From: Virgibacillus necropolis
GTDB taxonomy: Bacteria > Bacillota > Bacilli > Bacillales > Amphibacillaceae
DNA: 64,000 nucleotides
Reading direction: 5' to 3'
Assembly (NCBI RefSeq): GCF_002224365.1
Contig: NZ_CP022437.1
Location: 3,596,001-3,660,000 of the forward strand
Below are positions 1 to 7,885 of the stretch, one piece after another. Position numbers and translations under genes: made by a program. The first letter of the stretch is position 1; every line of letters starts with the position of its first letter. The notes under the pieces are model-generated. The model was given only the letters and a program-made list of their open reading frames with translations. It was not told the DNA's origin and did no database searches.

Positions 1-757
1 AGAAATAATCGTTCGCATTATAAATTTCCCCGTTTTTAATACTTCTTTCATCAGTGAGTATATCAACTAAGATACCCGCTACAGTAACTGTATCCTTTAG
101 GAAATTATTTTTTTTATAATCTTTAAAGGTATCTACATCGATAAATGAGTACTGCGAAGTGGAACGAATTTTTTCCTGCATTTCAGTATCCATAACGCCG
201 GGATTGAAAGCTATTAGCTTATGACCTGTTTTTAGCTCATCTTGCTCAAGTGCTACTGTTTCTGTGTACCTATTTATACTTGCTTTTGAGCTACAGTAAG
301 CACTCCAACCATAAACTGGCCGTTCTGCGGCTCCTGATGTTACTGTTACACCAATCATAGAAACATCCTTTTCTGTTGCCACTTTCAAAAATAAGTTCGT
401 CAGTATCATTGGTGCCACTGTATTCACTTGCATATGATAAGCAAGATCCTTGCTCTTAATGTTCATTGATGGATTGATTGGCTCCAATACAGCAGCATTG
501 TTAACAAGATAAATAGTCGATAAACTTTCTGTAAAAACTTCTTCGCTAATTTCTTTATAGGTATTTTCTATTTCCGTAGCATTGCTTAAATCACATGGAA
601 AGTGAGTGAATGTTACATTATTAGATTTTGCTTGTTTGTTTAATTTTGTAGAACCTGTGCGTGAAATACCTATTACATGAACACCTGATTCTAATAAATA
701 TTCAGCAATAGATTCTCCTAGTCCTTTTGATACTCCTGTTATGACTGCATACTTCAT
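1..757 (-). CDS. Short-chain dehydrogenase/reductase, YueD-like (3' end outside window)
   Basis: An SDR oxidoreductase that uses NAD(P)H to reduce a carbonyl. The reading frame is open from the ATG at 757 to the window edge, giving about 252 residues and lacking only the last few codons. The start is fixed by an AGGAGG sequence 7 bases upstream. The cofactor motif TGVSKGLG lies at residues 7-14, NNAA at 86-89 and the catalytic pair Y154-x3-K158 (YCSSK), preceded by S141. The overall pattern resembles the B. subtilis benzil reductase YueD, but the substrate cannot be read from sequence. It begins 32 bases after the stop of the upstream dipeptidase on the same strand, so the two may be co-transcribed. 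Family assignment is secure; the specific enzyme is inference. Confidence 0.85.
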   Translation of the reverse strand, partial: MKYAVITGVSKGLGESIAEYLLESGVHVIGISRTGSTKLNKQAKSNNVTFTHFPCDLSNATEIENTYKEISEEVFTESLSTIYLVNNAAVLEPINPSMNIKSKDLAYHMQVNTVAPMILTNLFLKVATEKDVSMIGVTVTSGAAERPVYGWSAYCSSKASINRYTETVALEQDELKTGHKLIAFNPGVMDTEMQEKIRSTSQYSFIDVDTFKDYKKNNFLKDTVTVAGILVDILTDERSIKNGEIYNANDYF

Positions 758-789
758 GTTAAATCCTCCTTCAGAAAGGCATTGGTCAA

Positions 790-2160
790 TTATCTTTTTA
801 TTTCGCTCCAGTAATGGACCAATGTTTCCATCCCTTTATCAAAGCTATCTAACGGAAAGCTTTCATTTGGCGAATGCAATCGATCATCCGGTGTGCCGAA
901 ACCTAGAAGTACGATTGGAATGTCATAAATGGCTTCAATCCATTCTACAACAGGAATTGAACCACCCATCCTCACATACACTGTTTCCTTACCAAATGCT
1001 TTTGTATAGCTTTTCGCGGCTTTTTGAATCAACGGATTATTTGGCTCAACCTTGTATGCTTTTGCAGATAACTTTTCTTTTACTACTTCAACCGTGACCC
1101 CAGATGGCGTAACCTTCTTCACATGATCCTCTAGCATTTGTTGAACTTTTTGAGGGTCTTGACCTGGTACAAGACGACAGGTGACTTTGGCAGTGGCTGA
1201 CGAGGGAATAATTGTTTTTGTTCCTTCTCCTTGATAGCCACCATACATTCCATTAATTTCGAATGTCGGGCGTGCCATTGTATGTTCTTTTGCAGTGTAT
1301 CCTTTTTCAGATGCTGTTTCTTTTATCCCGGTGGATTCTTGGTAATCTTCACCTTGCACTTGGTCAATTAATTCTCGTTCTTCGTCTGTTAAAGGCTCAA
1401 CATCATCATAAAATCCATCTACTGTGATTTCCTCATCCACATTTTTCATAGATGCCAATATATGATTTAATGCCATAATTGGATTACGTACAGCACCACC
1501 ATACATACCTGAATGCAGATCATGATCAGGTCCGGTAACATTGATTTCAATTCCGGTAAATCCTTTTAAACCGTATAAAATAGTTGGTTGATTTTTAGCA
1601 ACCATTCCCGAATCAGAGATCACTGCAAAATCTGCAGAAAATTTATCACTTTCTTCATGCAGAATGCGATATAAATTTTCACTTCCGATTTCTTCTTCCC
1701 CTTCAATGCATACCTTTACGTTAACTGGTAATTTCCCTTCCGTTTTCACATAGGCTTCAAATACCGCTAGGTGCATAAAAACTTGTCCTTTATCATCACT
1801 TGAACCACGAGCATACAAACGGCCATTACGTACCTCTGGCTTAAATGGCTCACTATCCCATAAATCAATAGGGTCAACTGGTTGTACATCATAATGACCG
1901 TAGAATAAAACAGTCGGCGCGTCTGGCCCCGCTCCATTATATTCCGCATAAACTAAGGGATGTCCACCTGTATCCATTTGTTCTACCTTTTCAAACTGAA
2001 GATCCTTTAAGTAATTTTCAACAAAGTCTGCTGCCTCGCTAATATCACTTTTATGTAAACTTTCTGCACTAACACTTGGAATAGATAAAAATTGATTAAG
2101 CCGTTCTAATAATTCTGCTCGATTGTTGGTTAGATAGGATAAAGCCTTTTCACTCATCAT
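790..2160 (-). CDS. M20-family metallodipeptidase
   Basis: A cytoplasmic zinc-dependent peptidase of the M20 family, 456 residues, the usual length for CNDP/DapE-like dipeptidases. Metal-binding motifs are visible in order: FYGHYDVQP near residue 89 (His and Asp ligands), GSSDDKGQ near 118 (bridging Asp), and EGEEEIGS near 155 (catalytic Glu and Glu ligand). A C-terminal HSPNE motif supplies the last His ligand. The dimerisation insert lies between. There is no signal peptide. The start has a GGAGGA sequence a few bases upstream; the adjacent second ATG is an equally good candidate. Exact substrate (dipeptides or N-acyl amino acids) is not readable. It lies downstream of mccB on the same strand, separated from it by a strong hairpin. 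Confidence 0.88.
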   Translation of the reverse strand: MMSEKALSYLTNNRAELLERLNQFLSIPSVSAESLHKSDISEAADFVENYLKDLQFEKVEQMDTGGHPLVYAEYNGAGPDAPTVLFYGHYDVQPVDPIDLWDSEPFKPEVRNGRLYARGSSDDKGQVFMHLAVFEAYVKTEGKLPVNVKVCIEGEEEIGSENLYRILHEESDKFSADFAVISDSGMVAKNQPTILYGLKGFTGIEINVTGPDHDLHSGMYGGAVRNPIMALNHILASMKNVDEEITVDGFYDDVEPLTDEERELIDQVQGEDYQESTGIKETASEKGYTAKEHTMARPTFEINGMYGGYQGEGTKTIIPSSATAKVTCRLVPGQDPQKVQQMLEDHVKKVTPSGVTVEVVKEKLSAKAYKVEPNNPLIQKAAKSYTKAFGKETVYVRMGGSIPVVEWIEAIYDIPIVLLGFGTPDDRLHSPNESFPLDSFDKGMETLVHYWSEIKR

Positions 2161-2199
2161 TCATTCCTCCAGAAGTAGATTTTCTTTTTATTTTAGCAT

Positions 2200-2255
2200 A
2201 CGGGGACAGTCCCCCACCACTCTATCGCTTTAGCGTGATGGGGGACTGTCCCCGT
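2200..2255. repeat. GGGGACAGTCCCC-type hairpin repeat between mccB and the dipeptidase
   Basis: A near-perfect inverted repeat: the arms run ACGGGGACAGTCCCCCA..CAC and back, enclosing a loop of about 14 bases. The outer arm sequence is itself palindromic (GGGGACAGTCCCC). It fills the gap between two co-directional genes and could fold as an RNA hairpin, but no long T-tract follows on either strand, so I do not call it an intrinsic terminator. Similar GGGGACAGTCCCC hairpins are, from memory, dispersed in other Bacillaceae genomes. Confidence 0.7.
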
Positions 2256-2262
2256 TATTACG

Positions 2263-3396
2263 TTATTGCAATGCCTGTTTTAAATCTTCAATTAAGTCTT
2301 CACTATCTTCAATGCCTACGGAGATACGTACCAATCCGTCCGTAATTCCGAGTTCTAAACGTCGTTCGCGTGGAATGGATGCATGTGTCATTTGAGCTGG
2401 CAGTGAAATTAAGCTTTCAACCGCACCAAGACTTTCTGCTAACGTGAAGTATTTAGCACGTTCCAAAACCTTTTCAGCCTGTTCCGCGCTTCCTACATCG
2501 AATGAAACCATGCCACCATAACCAGATGCCTGGCTTGTTGCGATATCATGTCCCTTGTGGCTTTTTATTCCAGGATAATAAATCGTTGATACTTTATCAT
2601 GGTCTTGTAAAAAAGATACGATTTTTTTCGTATTTGCTTCCATTGCCTCCATACGTATCGCCAAGGTTTTAATTCCTCGCATTAACAGCCATGAATCCTG
2701 TGGCCCAAGTACACCGCCAACTGAATTTTGGATGAAATGAAGGTCTTCTGCTAGTTGCTCCGAATTAACAACAGCTAATCCTGCAACAACATCACTATGA
2801 CCACCAATGTATTTGCTGGCGCTGTGCAAGACGATATCTGCTCCAAGATCAATTGGTTGTTGCCAATATGGTGTTGCAAATGTATTGTCAACAATCAATT
2901 TCAAGTTATGCTTTTTGGCTATCTCCGCCATTGCCTTGATATCTGTAATTTTCAATAGTGGATTTGTTGGCGTTTCCACTAAAATCGCTTTTGTTCTATC
3001 TGTTATCGCTGCCTCTACCTTCTCTGGATAGCTGGTATCAACGTATGTGTGGTCCAACTTAAATCGATTTAATACACTTGTCATCAAGCGATATGTTCCA
3101 CCATATACATCGTCCGTTATGATTACATGATCGTCAGAATCAAACAACATCATAATTGAAGTTATTGCGGCCATCCCTGAACCAAAGGCAAAGCCAGCTG
3201 TTCCATTTTCCAAATCACGAATCACTGTTTCTAGTGCATGTCTGGTTGGATTTCCAGTTCTAGAATATTCATATCCTTTGTGTTTGCCAACTTGTTCTTG
3301 TTTATACGTACTAGTTTGATAAATCGGTACTGATACAGCGCCTGTTTGTTCATCTGTCGTTATTCCACCATGTATCATTTTTGTTTTTGCTCGCAT
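2263..3396 (-). CDS. mccB: Cystathionine gamma-lyase / homocysteine gamma-lyase
   Basis: A PLP enzyme of the Cys/Met metabolism family that cleaves cystathionine to cysteine, the last step of reverse transsulfuration. 377 residues from the chosen ATG. Visible features: YSRTGNPT near residue 50 (PLP phosphate and substrate contacts), FGSGMAA near 80, TPTNP, and the PLP lysine in SASKYIGGHSD near 195. The chosen start is the ATG at 3396, which has GGGGGAGAA 5 bases upstream; an upstream in-frame start at 3417 would overlap the mccA stop and lacks a ribosome site. It starts 17 bases after mccA. MetC-like beta-lyases share this fold, but the pairing with mccA favours MccB. Confidence 0.9.
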   Translation of the reverse strand: MRAKTKMIHGGITTDEQTGAVSVPIYQTSTYKQEQVGKHKGYEYSRTGNPTRHALETVIRDLENGTAGFAFGSGMAAITSIMMLFDSDDHVIITDDVYGGTYRLMTSVLNRFKLDHTYVDTSYPEKVEAAITDRTKAILVETPTNPLLKITDIKAMAEIAKKHNLKLIVDNTFATPYWQQPIDLGADIVLHSASKYIGGHSDVVAGLAVVNSEQLAEDLHFIQNSVGGVLGPQDSWLLMRGIKTLAIRMEAMEANTKKIVSFLQDHDKVSTIYYPGIKSHKGHDIATSQASGYGGMVSFDVGSAEQAEKVLERAKYFTLAESLGAVESLISLPAQMTHASIPRERRLELGITDGLVRISVGIEDSEDLIEDLKQALQ

Positions 3397-3413
3397 AGTC
3401 GTTCTCCCCCATA

Positions 3414-4340
3414 TCAATCAATTTTCCCTCCAAAAATATCTTTGCTTAAATACCGATCACTACTATCCGGAAAAACCGTTACAATAGTTGATCCTGGTTT
3501 TGCAACTTTGGCTTCCTCAAGCGCAGCATACATCGCTGCACCTGACGAACTGCCGACCAATAAACCTTCTTTTCTAGCAAGCTCTCTAACTAATCTGAAT
3601 GCATCTTTATCTGAAACAGTATAAATCGCATCCATATAATCACGATTCATATACTCAGGTAGAAACTCCATACCTATACCTTCTGTTTCATGTGGACCAG
3701 AATCCCCACCTGCAATAATAGAACCCTCTGGCTCTACAATAACCGTTTTAATCGAGACATTCTGTTCCTTAAAATAATTCGCAGATCCCATAAATGTGCC
3801 ACCAGACCCTGCTCCAGCTATAAATACATCAAGATTCCCATCTAAGTCGTTCATTATTTCTGGCGCAAGCGTTTCGTAATAGGTTTCCGGATTAGCTGGG
3901 TTTTTAAATTGTTGTGGGGAAAAGCTATTTGGAATGGTGGTCAACAATTCCTTCGTTTTTTCAATAGCTCCAAGCATTCCTTTTTCCCTTGGTGTATGAA
4001 CAATCTCAGCGCCCAACGCCTTCATAATCATTTGTTTTTCTTCGCTAAAATGCTCTGGCAGGCAAAACATAATGTTAATTTCTTTATTAAGAACTGCTAA
4101 TGCTAATCCTATTCCCGTATTACCTGCAGTAGGTTCAATAATCGTTCCGCCAACTTTTAAGTCGCCATTTTTCAATGCTTCTTCTACTAATTTTTGGCCT
4201 AAACGATCCTTCACACTGCCACCTGGATTATAATATTCTAGCTTCGCATACAAACGAACCCCCTCTGGGAGGGAGAAGTTTGTTAACTGTATTAATGGTG
4301 TACAGCCTATAAGTTCCTTTACTGAATTATAAATAGTCAT
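3414..4340 (-). CDS. mccA: Cystathionine beta-synthase (O-acetylserine-dependent)
   Basis: A PLP enzyme of the cysteine synthase superfamily, 308 residues, that condenses homocysteine with O-acetylserine (or serine) to cystathionine. The PLP lysine is K44 in the motif NPGGSVKDR; the phosphate-binding loop is AGSGGTFMG near 175, and EPTAGNTGIG near 70 binds the substrate carboxylate. It lacks the C-terminal CBS domains of eukaryotic enzymes, as expected for bacterial MccA. It sits between luxS and mccB on one strand with short gaps, so homocysteine released by LuxS would pass directly to it. CysK is the alternative by fold; the operon context decides for MccA. Confidence 0.9.
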   Translation of the reverse strand: MTIYNSVKELIGCTPLIQLTNFSLPEGVRLYAKLEYYNPGGSVKDRLGQKLVEEALKNGDLKVGGTIIEPTAGNTGIGLALAVLNKEINIMFCLPEHFSEEKQMIMKALGAEIVHTPREKGMLGAIEKTKELLTTIPNSFSPQQFKNPANPETYYETLAPEIMNDLDGNLDVFIAGAGSGGTFMGSANYFKEQNVSIKTVIVEPEGSIIAGGDSGPHETEGIGMEFLPEYMNRDYMDAIYTVSDKDAFRLVRELARKEGLLVGSSSGAAMYAALEEAKVAKPGSTIVTVFPDSSDRYLSKDIFGGKID

Positions 4341-4352
4341 TTTTATTGCCTT

Positions 4353-4823
4353 CTATTGTGCAAAAACTTGATGCCACTCATCACGTTTATCTAACATATC
4401 TCGAGCGATTGTTTTTGCACCTTCTAGACTATGATTTGCAGCCCAACCACATTGAACTTCATTACATGCAGGTACCGCATCGGCATCTAATACATCCTGT
4501 AATGTTTTTTCAAGTGTATCAAGTACTTCCTCATAGTTATCATTATTTAATGTAGCTAAATAAAAGCCTGTTTGACAGCCCATTGGACCTATATCAAGAA
4601 CATTATCCATATGATTACGGATATTTTCAGCCATTAAATGTTCAATGGAGTGTAATCCTGGCATATCCATGTGTTCCTTATTTGGTTGCTTAAAACGAAT
4701 ATCATATTTATATACATCGTCACCATTGGAACCTGTTGTAACACCTACTAATCGTACATATGGCGCTTTTACTTTTGTATGATCTAAATTAAAGCTTTCT
4801 ACATTCATTTTCTTCGTCATCAT
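4353..4823 (-). CDS. luxS: S-ribosylhomocysteine lyase
   Basis: Converts S-ribosylhomocysteine to homocysteine and DPD, the precursor of autoinducer-2. 156 residues, standard length. The metal site is visible as H58 and H62 in LHSIEHLMA and C125 in VQCGW; C83 in [10 protein letters not shown] is the conserved catalytic cysteine. A GGAG sequence 7 bases upstream supports the start. It is 12 bases from mccA and 13 bases from the methyltransferase upstream. In B. subtilis the comparable yrrT operon carries mtnN at this position and luxS is elsewhere, so the arrangement here combines the two halves of methyl-cycle detoxification and transsulfuration. Confidence 0.95.
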   Translation of the reverse strand: MMTKKMNVESFNLDHTKVKAPYVRLVGVTTGSNGDDVYKYDIRFKQPNKEHMDMPGLHSIEHLMAENIRNHMDNVLDIGPMGCQTGFYLATLNNDNYEEVLDTLEKTLQDVLDADAVPACNEVQCGWAANHSLEGAKTIARDMLDKRDEWHQVFAQ

Positions 4824-4836
4824 TCAGTCACTCCTC

Positions 4837-5475
4837 TTATTTTTTCTCAGCTATCACTAGCCAAACAAATTCATTCATTTTCTCAAAGGTAACGTAAAAC
4901 TGATTTTTCTCAAAAATTTCACGTAACGTGCTGATTGTTGGGTAGTATTCACGATTTAAATCTTCTATTAAATTTGTGTATCCTTTTTTATCTGCATCCT
5001 TTATTATATCTTCCTTTGCAGTGGATGATTCAAACATCGTATCTGCAAAAACAACCTTTCCAGTTTTGGTAAGCAAATTGACAAATTTGGCAATTGCTAA
5101 GTTTTTTTCTGCATCAGTTAAATGGTGGAATGCATAAGAACTTACAATTGTATCGATTGAATCGTCAAAACTTGGGTATGTTAAGAAATCTCCTTCATAA
5201 AGAGATACCTCTGGTAACTTTTCTTCTGCGACTTTTCGCATAGCATCTGACGGTTCTATTCCAATTACCTTATGACCATTCCCTAATAGTTTCTTGGTTA
5301 AGTTACCAGTACCTACTCCAAATTCCACTACATTACCCGATGAGTATTTTGTAACTTCATCTAAAATTTTATCATAATGAAGAAATACTGCTGCATATTG
5401 AGGATCTTTTCCAGTTACACTGTCATCATAAGAGTCTGCCCACTCTTCAAATAAACCAATAAATTCTCGACCCAT
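4837..5475 (-). CDS. yrrT: SAM-dependent methyltransferase, YrrT family
   Basis: A class I methyltransferase of 212 residues. Motif I VVEFGVGTGNLTKKL near residue 45 binds S-adenosylmethionine, with the acidic residue in GIEPS near 67. The start is set at the ATG at 5475 because the protein then begins MGREFIGLF, closely matching YrrT of B. subtilis as I remember it; an in-frame extension to 5571 would run through the promoter and palindrome. A weak GTGGAG site lies upstream. It is the first gene of the luxS-mccA-mccB operon and presumably produces S-adenosylhomocysteine that feeds the pathway; its methyl acceptor is unknown. Confidence 0.88.
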   Translation of the reverse strand: MGREFIGLFEEWADSYDDSVTGKDPQYAAVFLHYDKILDEVTKYSSGNVVEFGVGTGNLTKKLLGNGHKVIGIEPSDAMRKVAEEKLPEVSLYEGDFLTYPSFDDSIDTIVSSYAFHHLTDAEKNLAIAKFVNLLTKTGKVVFADTMFESSTAKEDIIKDADKKGYTNLIEDLNREYYPTISTLREIFEKNQFYVTFEKMNEFVWLVIAEKK

Positions 5476-5503
5476 TTGTTTCAACTCCACTTTTATATTA
5501 AAG

Positions 5504-5571
5504 CATAGTAATTCACTACGAATAGTATGAATTACTATGTTTAGAATAGCATATGTTTTGTTTTCTTTCAA
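5504..5571 (-). promoter_or_regulatory. Sigma-A promoter and palindrome of the yrrT-luxS-mccAB operon
   Basis: On the minus strand TTGAAA (5566-5571) and TATTCT (5543-5548) are separated by 17 bases. Immediately downstream, across the expected transcription start, is a perfect 12+12 base inverted repeat (arms at 5504-5515 and 5528-5539, CATAGTAATTCA and its complement). It is either an operator or a 5'-UTR hairpin. The GAATTA core is reminiscent of CymR targets, which control this operon in B. subtilis, but that link is inference. Confidence 0.65.
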
Positions 5572-5589
5572 AGTTAGTGTTTTATGTAC

Positions 5590-5620
5590 AAAAAAAAAGT
5601 ACTACAATTTTTGTAGTACT
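5590..5620 (-). terminator. Intrinsic terminator after the YhcN/YlaJ lipoprotein gene
   Basis: Perfect stem AGTACTACAA/TTGTAGTACT (5598-5620) followed on the minus strand by an eight-base T-run, 10 bases past the stop codon of the lipoprotein gene. Confidence 0.85.
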
Positions 5621-5630
5621 CTAATGCGAA

Positions 5631-6278
5631 TTAATTATTATTATTTTGTGGGAAAACGCGTTCAATCATATTTCCCATTTGATCAAATAATCCTTCAATC
5701 GGTTCACCATTCTCCGCTTGATCAGCATAATTTGTTACAGAATCAAGAAAATCTGGATTAGTGGAAACATAAACATTATCGATATTATCATCCATTGATT
5801 TTACAATATCAGATATCTTTTGTTTTGTTTCATCTGTAATTTCATCGCCATTTCCATTACCGGTATTGTTATTACCATCCGCGTTCCCAGTATTGTTGGC
5901 GTTATTGTTGTTACCATTATCTTTTTTATCAAGTTCTGCAGCTACATATGCATTATTTTCAGTTGTTACAACAAATGCATTATCAATTCCTTCTACTTGT
6001 TGGGAAATCTTTTCTGCAGCCTCTTCAGACATGTCATATTTATTTCCGTTATCTTCACCACGATTTTCATTATCGCCTGCATTCATATCGAAGTCTTGAC
6101 GATTTTCTCCATCATTCACGTCATTCGCGGTATCTCCATTGCCGGCATCACCAGCATTAAATCTTGTTTGTTCAACATTATTATCATTATTTGGTTCTGC
6201 TGCATCATTGTTTCCTTCTTGACATCCTACAAGTGCTGCAGTGGCCATCAATGCAATTCCTAATGCTTTTATCTTCAT
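5631..6278 (-). CDS. Spore lipoprotein, YhcN/YlaJ family
   Basis: A 215-residue secreted lipoprotein. The N-terminus is a lipoprotein signal (MKIKALGIALMATAALVGC) with Cys19 as the predicted lipidation site. A low-complexity Asn/Asp/Gly-rich stretch follows, then the YhcN/YlaJ domain, recognisable by EAAEKISQQVEGIDNAFVV near residue 100 and the anticodon-like spacing of the two halves DNAFVV and DNVYVS, with a second Asn/Gly-rich linker between. The start at 6278 is chosen for its AGGAGG site and because it yields the signal peptide. The upstream promoter matches the sigma-G consensus, so expression in the forespore is likely. Proteins of this family are found in the spore inner membrane; molecular function is unknown. 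Confidence 0.85.
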   Translation of the reverse strand: MKIKALGIALMATAALVGCQEGNNDAAEPNNDNNVEQTRFNAGDAGNGDTANDVNDGENRQDFDMNAGDNENRGEDNGNKYDMSEEAAEKISQQVEGIDNAFVVTTENNAYVAAELDKKDNGNNNNANNTGNADGNNNTGNGNGDEITDETKQKISDIVKSMDDNIDNVYVSTNPDFLDSVTNYADQAENGEPIEGLFDQMGNMIERVFPQNNNN

Positions 6279-6308
6279 TATTTGATTACCTCCTAACTTA
6301 TTTGCGCT

Positions 6309-6337
6309 TAGTATGTAACAATAAATTAATTTTATTC
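6309..6337 (-). promoter_or_regulatory. Sigma-G promoter of the YhcN/YlaJ lipoprotein gene
   Basis: On the minus strand GAATA (6333-6337) is followed after 17 bases by CATACTA (6309-6315). Both match the forespore sigma-G consensus (GHATR, N17-18, CATnnTA) without mismatch. It lies about 30 bases upstream of the chosen start codon. Confidence 0.75.
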
Positions 6338-6448
6338 TTTCCATCTCTCGGGTCCTTTTTATGGTAAATACACCAATTATGTTTTTGAAAATATATTTAT
6401 TATAGGGCAAACTACATGTAATCCTTTAAATTTAAGGAGGGGAAGTCA

Positions 6449-6685
6449 GTGGATATACCGGATTATGACAAAGCGCTTTATTACACACTATGGGGACAAT
6501 GGGATGATTTACTTGTGTTGATGGTCCGAACAAACGATGATTTATTGTCTAAGCGGATTCAACTTTTTCTACACTCCTACTATTATTCACCTGATCAAGA
6601 TAATGTAGTAAAAAGCCATGATCAATTGCTTTATTATATTGACCATGCTATGAAATACACACCTGCAGAAATAATGGAAGTATAA
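6449..6685 (+). CDS. YhdB-like small protein of unknown function
   Basis: A 78-residue soluble protein starting with GTG, preceded by an AAGGAGGGG site 5 bases away. The sequence DYDKALYYTLWGQWDDLLVLMVRTNDDLLSKRIQ resembles the B. subtilis YhdB family as I remember it. It is acidic with aromatic-rich helices and no membrane segment or known catalytic motif. It is a single-gene unit, divergent from the spore lipoprotein and convergent with rsgI, and ends in a shared bidirectional terminator. Confidence 0.75.
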   Translation: MDIPDYDKALYYTLWGQWDDLLVLMVRTNDDLLSKRIQLFLHSYYYSPDQDNVVKSHDQLLYYIDHAMKYTPAEIMEV

Positions 6686-6686
6686 G

Positions 6687-6727
6687 AAAAGTGGTTGAAT
6701 TTGGTATACCAAATTCAACCACTTTTT
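6687..6727. terminator. Bidirectional terminator between the yhdB-like gene and rsgI
   Basis: A perfect 17-base stem (AAAGTGGTTGAATTTGG and its complement) with a TATA loop, ending in T-runs on both strands. It separates two convergent genes. Confidence 0.9.
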
Positions 6728-6730
6728 AAA

Positions 6731-7885
6731 TTATTTCTTATCATTTTTCTTTGGATGCTTTTCTTCTTGTCTTGTCTTTTTCATTTCTTTTTTTGCCTTT
6801 TTTGCTTTATTCTTTTCTGGTTTCATTACTCTTTTTGCTTCCTTTTCCTCTTGCTTTGCTTTTTCCTTTACCTGTTTTTCTTCTTGATGACCTTGTTTTT
6901 CTTGCCTATGTCGCTTTTCTTGCTCATCCTTTTTTTTGATCTCATTATTATCATTTTTTTTGACTTTATCAGAATGATTGTGTTCATTCTTTTTATTTAA
7001 ATGAATTCCACTATTTTTTTCTTTCAACTCACTTGGGTGTTGATCCGTTTTTTTCTTTTCTGGTTTTGGCACTACAGGTGGATTGGGTTTTTGATCAGCA
7101 GGAATCGTTTTTTCTTCTCCGTTATCTGGATGATTTGATTTTGAATTAGTATAAAATGAATGAATAAGTTCTTTTTCACCATCGCTAACACGGGGTTGAA
7201 TAATCATTCTCTCTGGATTTGAAACCTCTTCCTCCATTGTATCTGCCACTATTTTATTCATCGAAATATCCTTTTTTAAGGCACGTTTCCGAATCTCTTT
7301 TGAGACCTGAAAAGTTGCCATATCCCACGACGTTTGATGAGTTGAAAAATAGTTATCAACCGTGTCGAGAACTGATATAGCTTGATCATTTACATAACTT
7401 ACGCCCACTAAAACAGTTTTACCGTTTTTTGTTAATCCAAGTGCATCGCTTTTTTTCATGATGATTTCAATAACCTGTTCTATTTTTTTGCCTTCGTAAT
7501 CAGGTAACTGCTTTTTCAATTTCCGAGCATCATCGTTTAATGGTGAGATATAGACTACATTTAAATCATCATCGATTTCAATTTCTAAACTAGGATTAAT
7601 GTCTAAATTAACGTAAGCATATGTTTTGGTTGGCCCACCTAGAAGATAGAATGGCATGATAAACAAAAGCACCATGCAAGCAATCGCTATATACTTTACA
7701 GGCATGCTACCACTATTTTTTGGTTGAAAGAACAACAACTTGCTTTTTTTTAAAGGTAAGATCTCATACGAAACTTCAGCACCGATATCCGCTTCTTTCA
7801 CAGGCTTAACTTTGTGAAAACTACCATTCTTTGTCATAACAATGGTAAATTTACGATGCTTTTCCATCACTATCCCTTTACTCAC
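6731..7885 (-). CDS. rsgI: Anti-sigma-I factor RsgI
   Basis: Membrane anti-sigma factor that holds SigI, 384 residues. The N-terminal cytoplasmic RsgI domain covers about residues 8-60 (KFTIVMTKNGSFHKVKP), one transmembrane helix lies near 64-84 (IAIACMVLLFIMPFYLLGG), then a conserved extracytoplasmic domain containing YVNLDINPSLEIEID near 92-106. The last 140 residues are a highly charged Lys/Glu-rich tail of low complexity, probably extended through the wall. The gene starts with GTG at 7885 and overlaps the sigI stop (GTGA), so the two are translationally coupled. An alternative ATG lies at 7867. In B. subtilis the pair responds to heat and cell-wall conditions. Confidence 0.93.
   Translation of the reverse strand: MSKGIVMEKHRKFTIVMTKNGSFHKVKPVKEADIGAEVSYEILPLKKSKLLFFQPKNSGSMPVKYIAIACMVLLFIMPFYLLGGPTKTYAYVNLDINPSLEIEIDDDLNVVYISPLNDDARKLKKQLPDYEGKKIEQVIEIIMKKSDALGLTKNGKTVLVGVSYVNDQAISVLDTVDNYFSTHQTSWDMATFQVSKEIRKRALKKDISMNKIVADTMEEEVSNPERMIIQPRVSDGEKELIHSFYTNSKSNHPDNGEEKTIPADQKPNPPVVPKPEKKKTDQHPSELKEKNSGIHLNKKNEHNHSDKVKKNDNNEIKKKDEQEKRHRQEKQGHQEEKQVKEKAKQEEKEAKRVMKPEKNKAKKAKKEMKKTRQEEKHPKKNDKK

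Noticed and set aside
2200-2255. Intrinsic terminator between mccB and the dipeptidase gene
   Set aside because: The hairpin is strong but no T-run follows it on either strand; it is listed as a repeat instead.
5820-6263. Hydrophobic 147-residue reading frame on the plus strand
   Set aside because: It is the complement of the Asn/Gly-rich lipoprotein gene; its hydrophobic composition arises from the low-complexity codons and it has no ribosome site.
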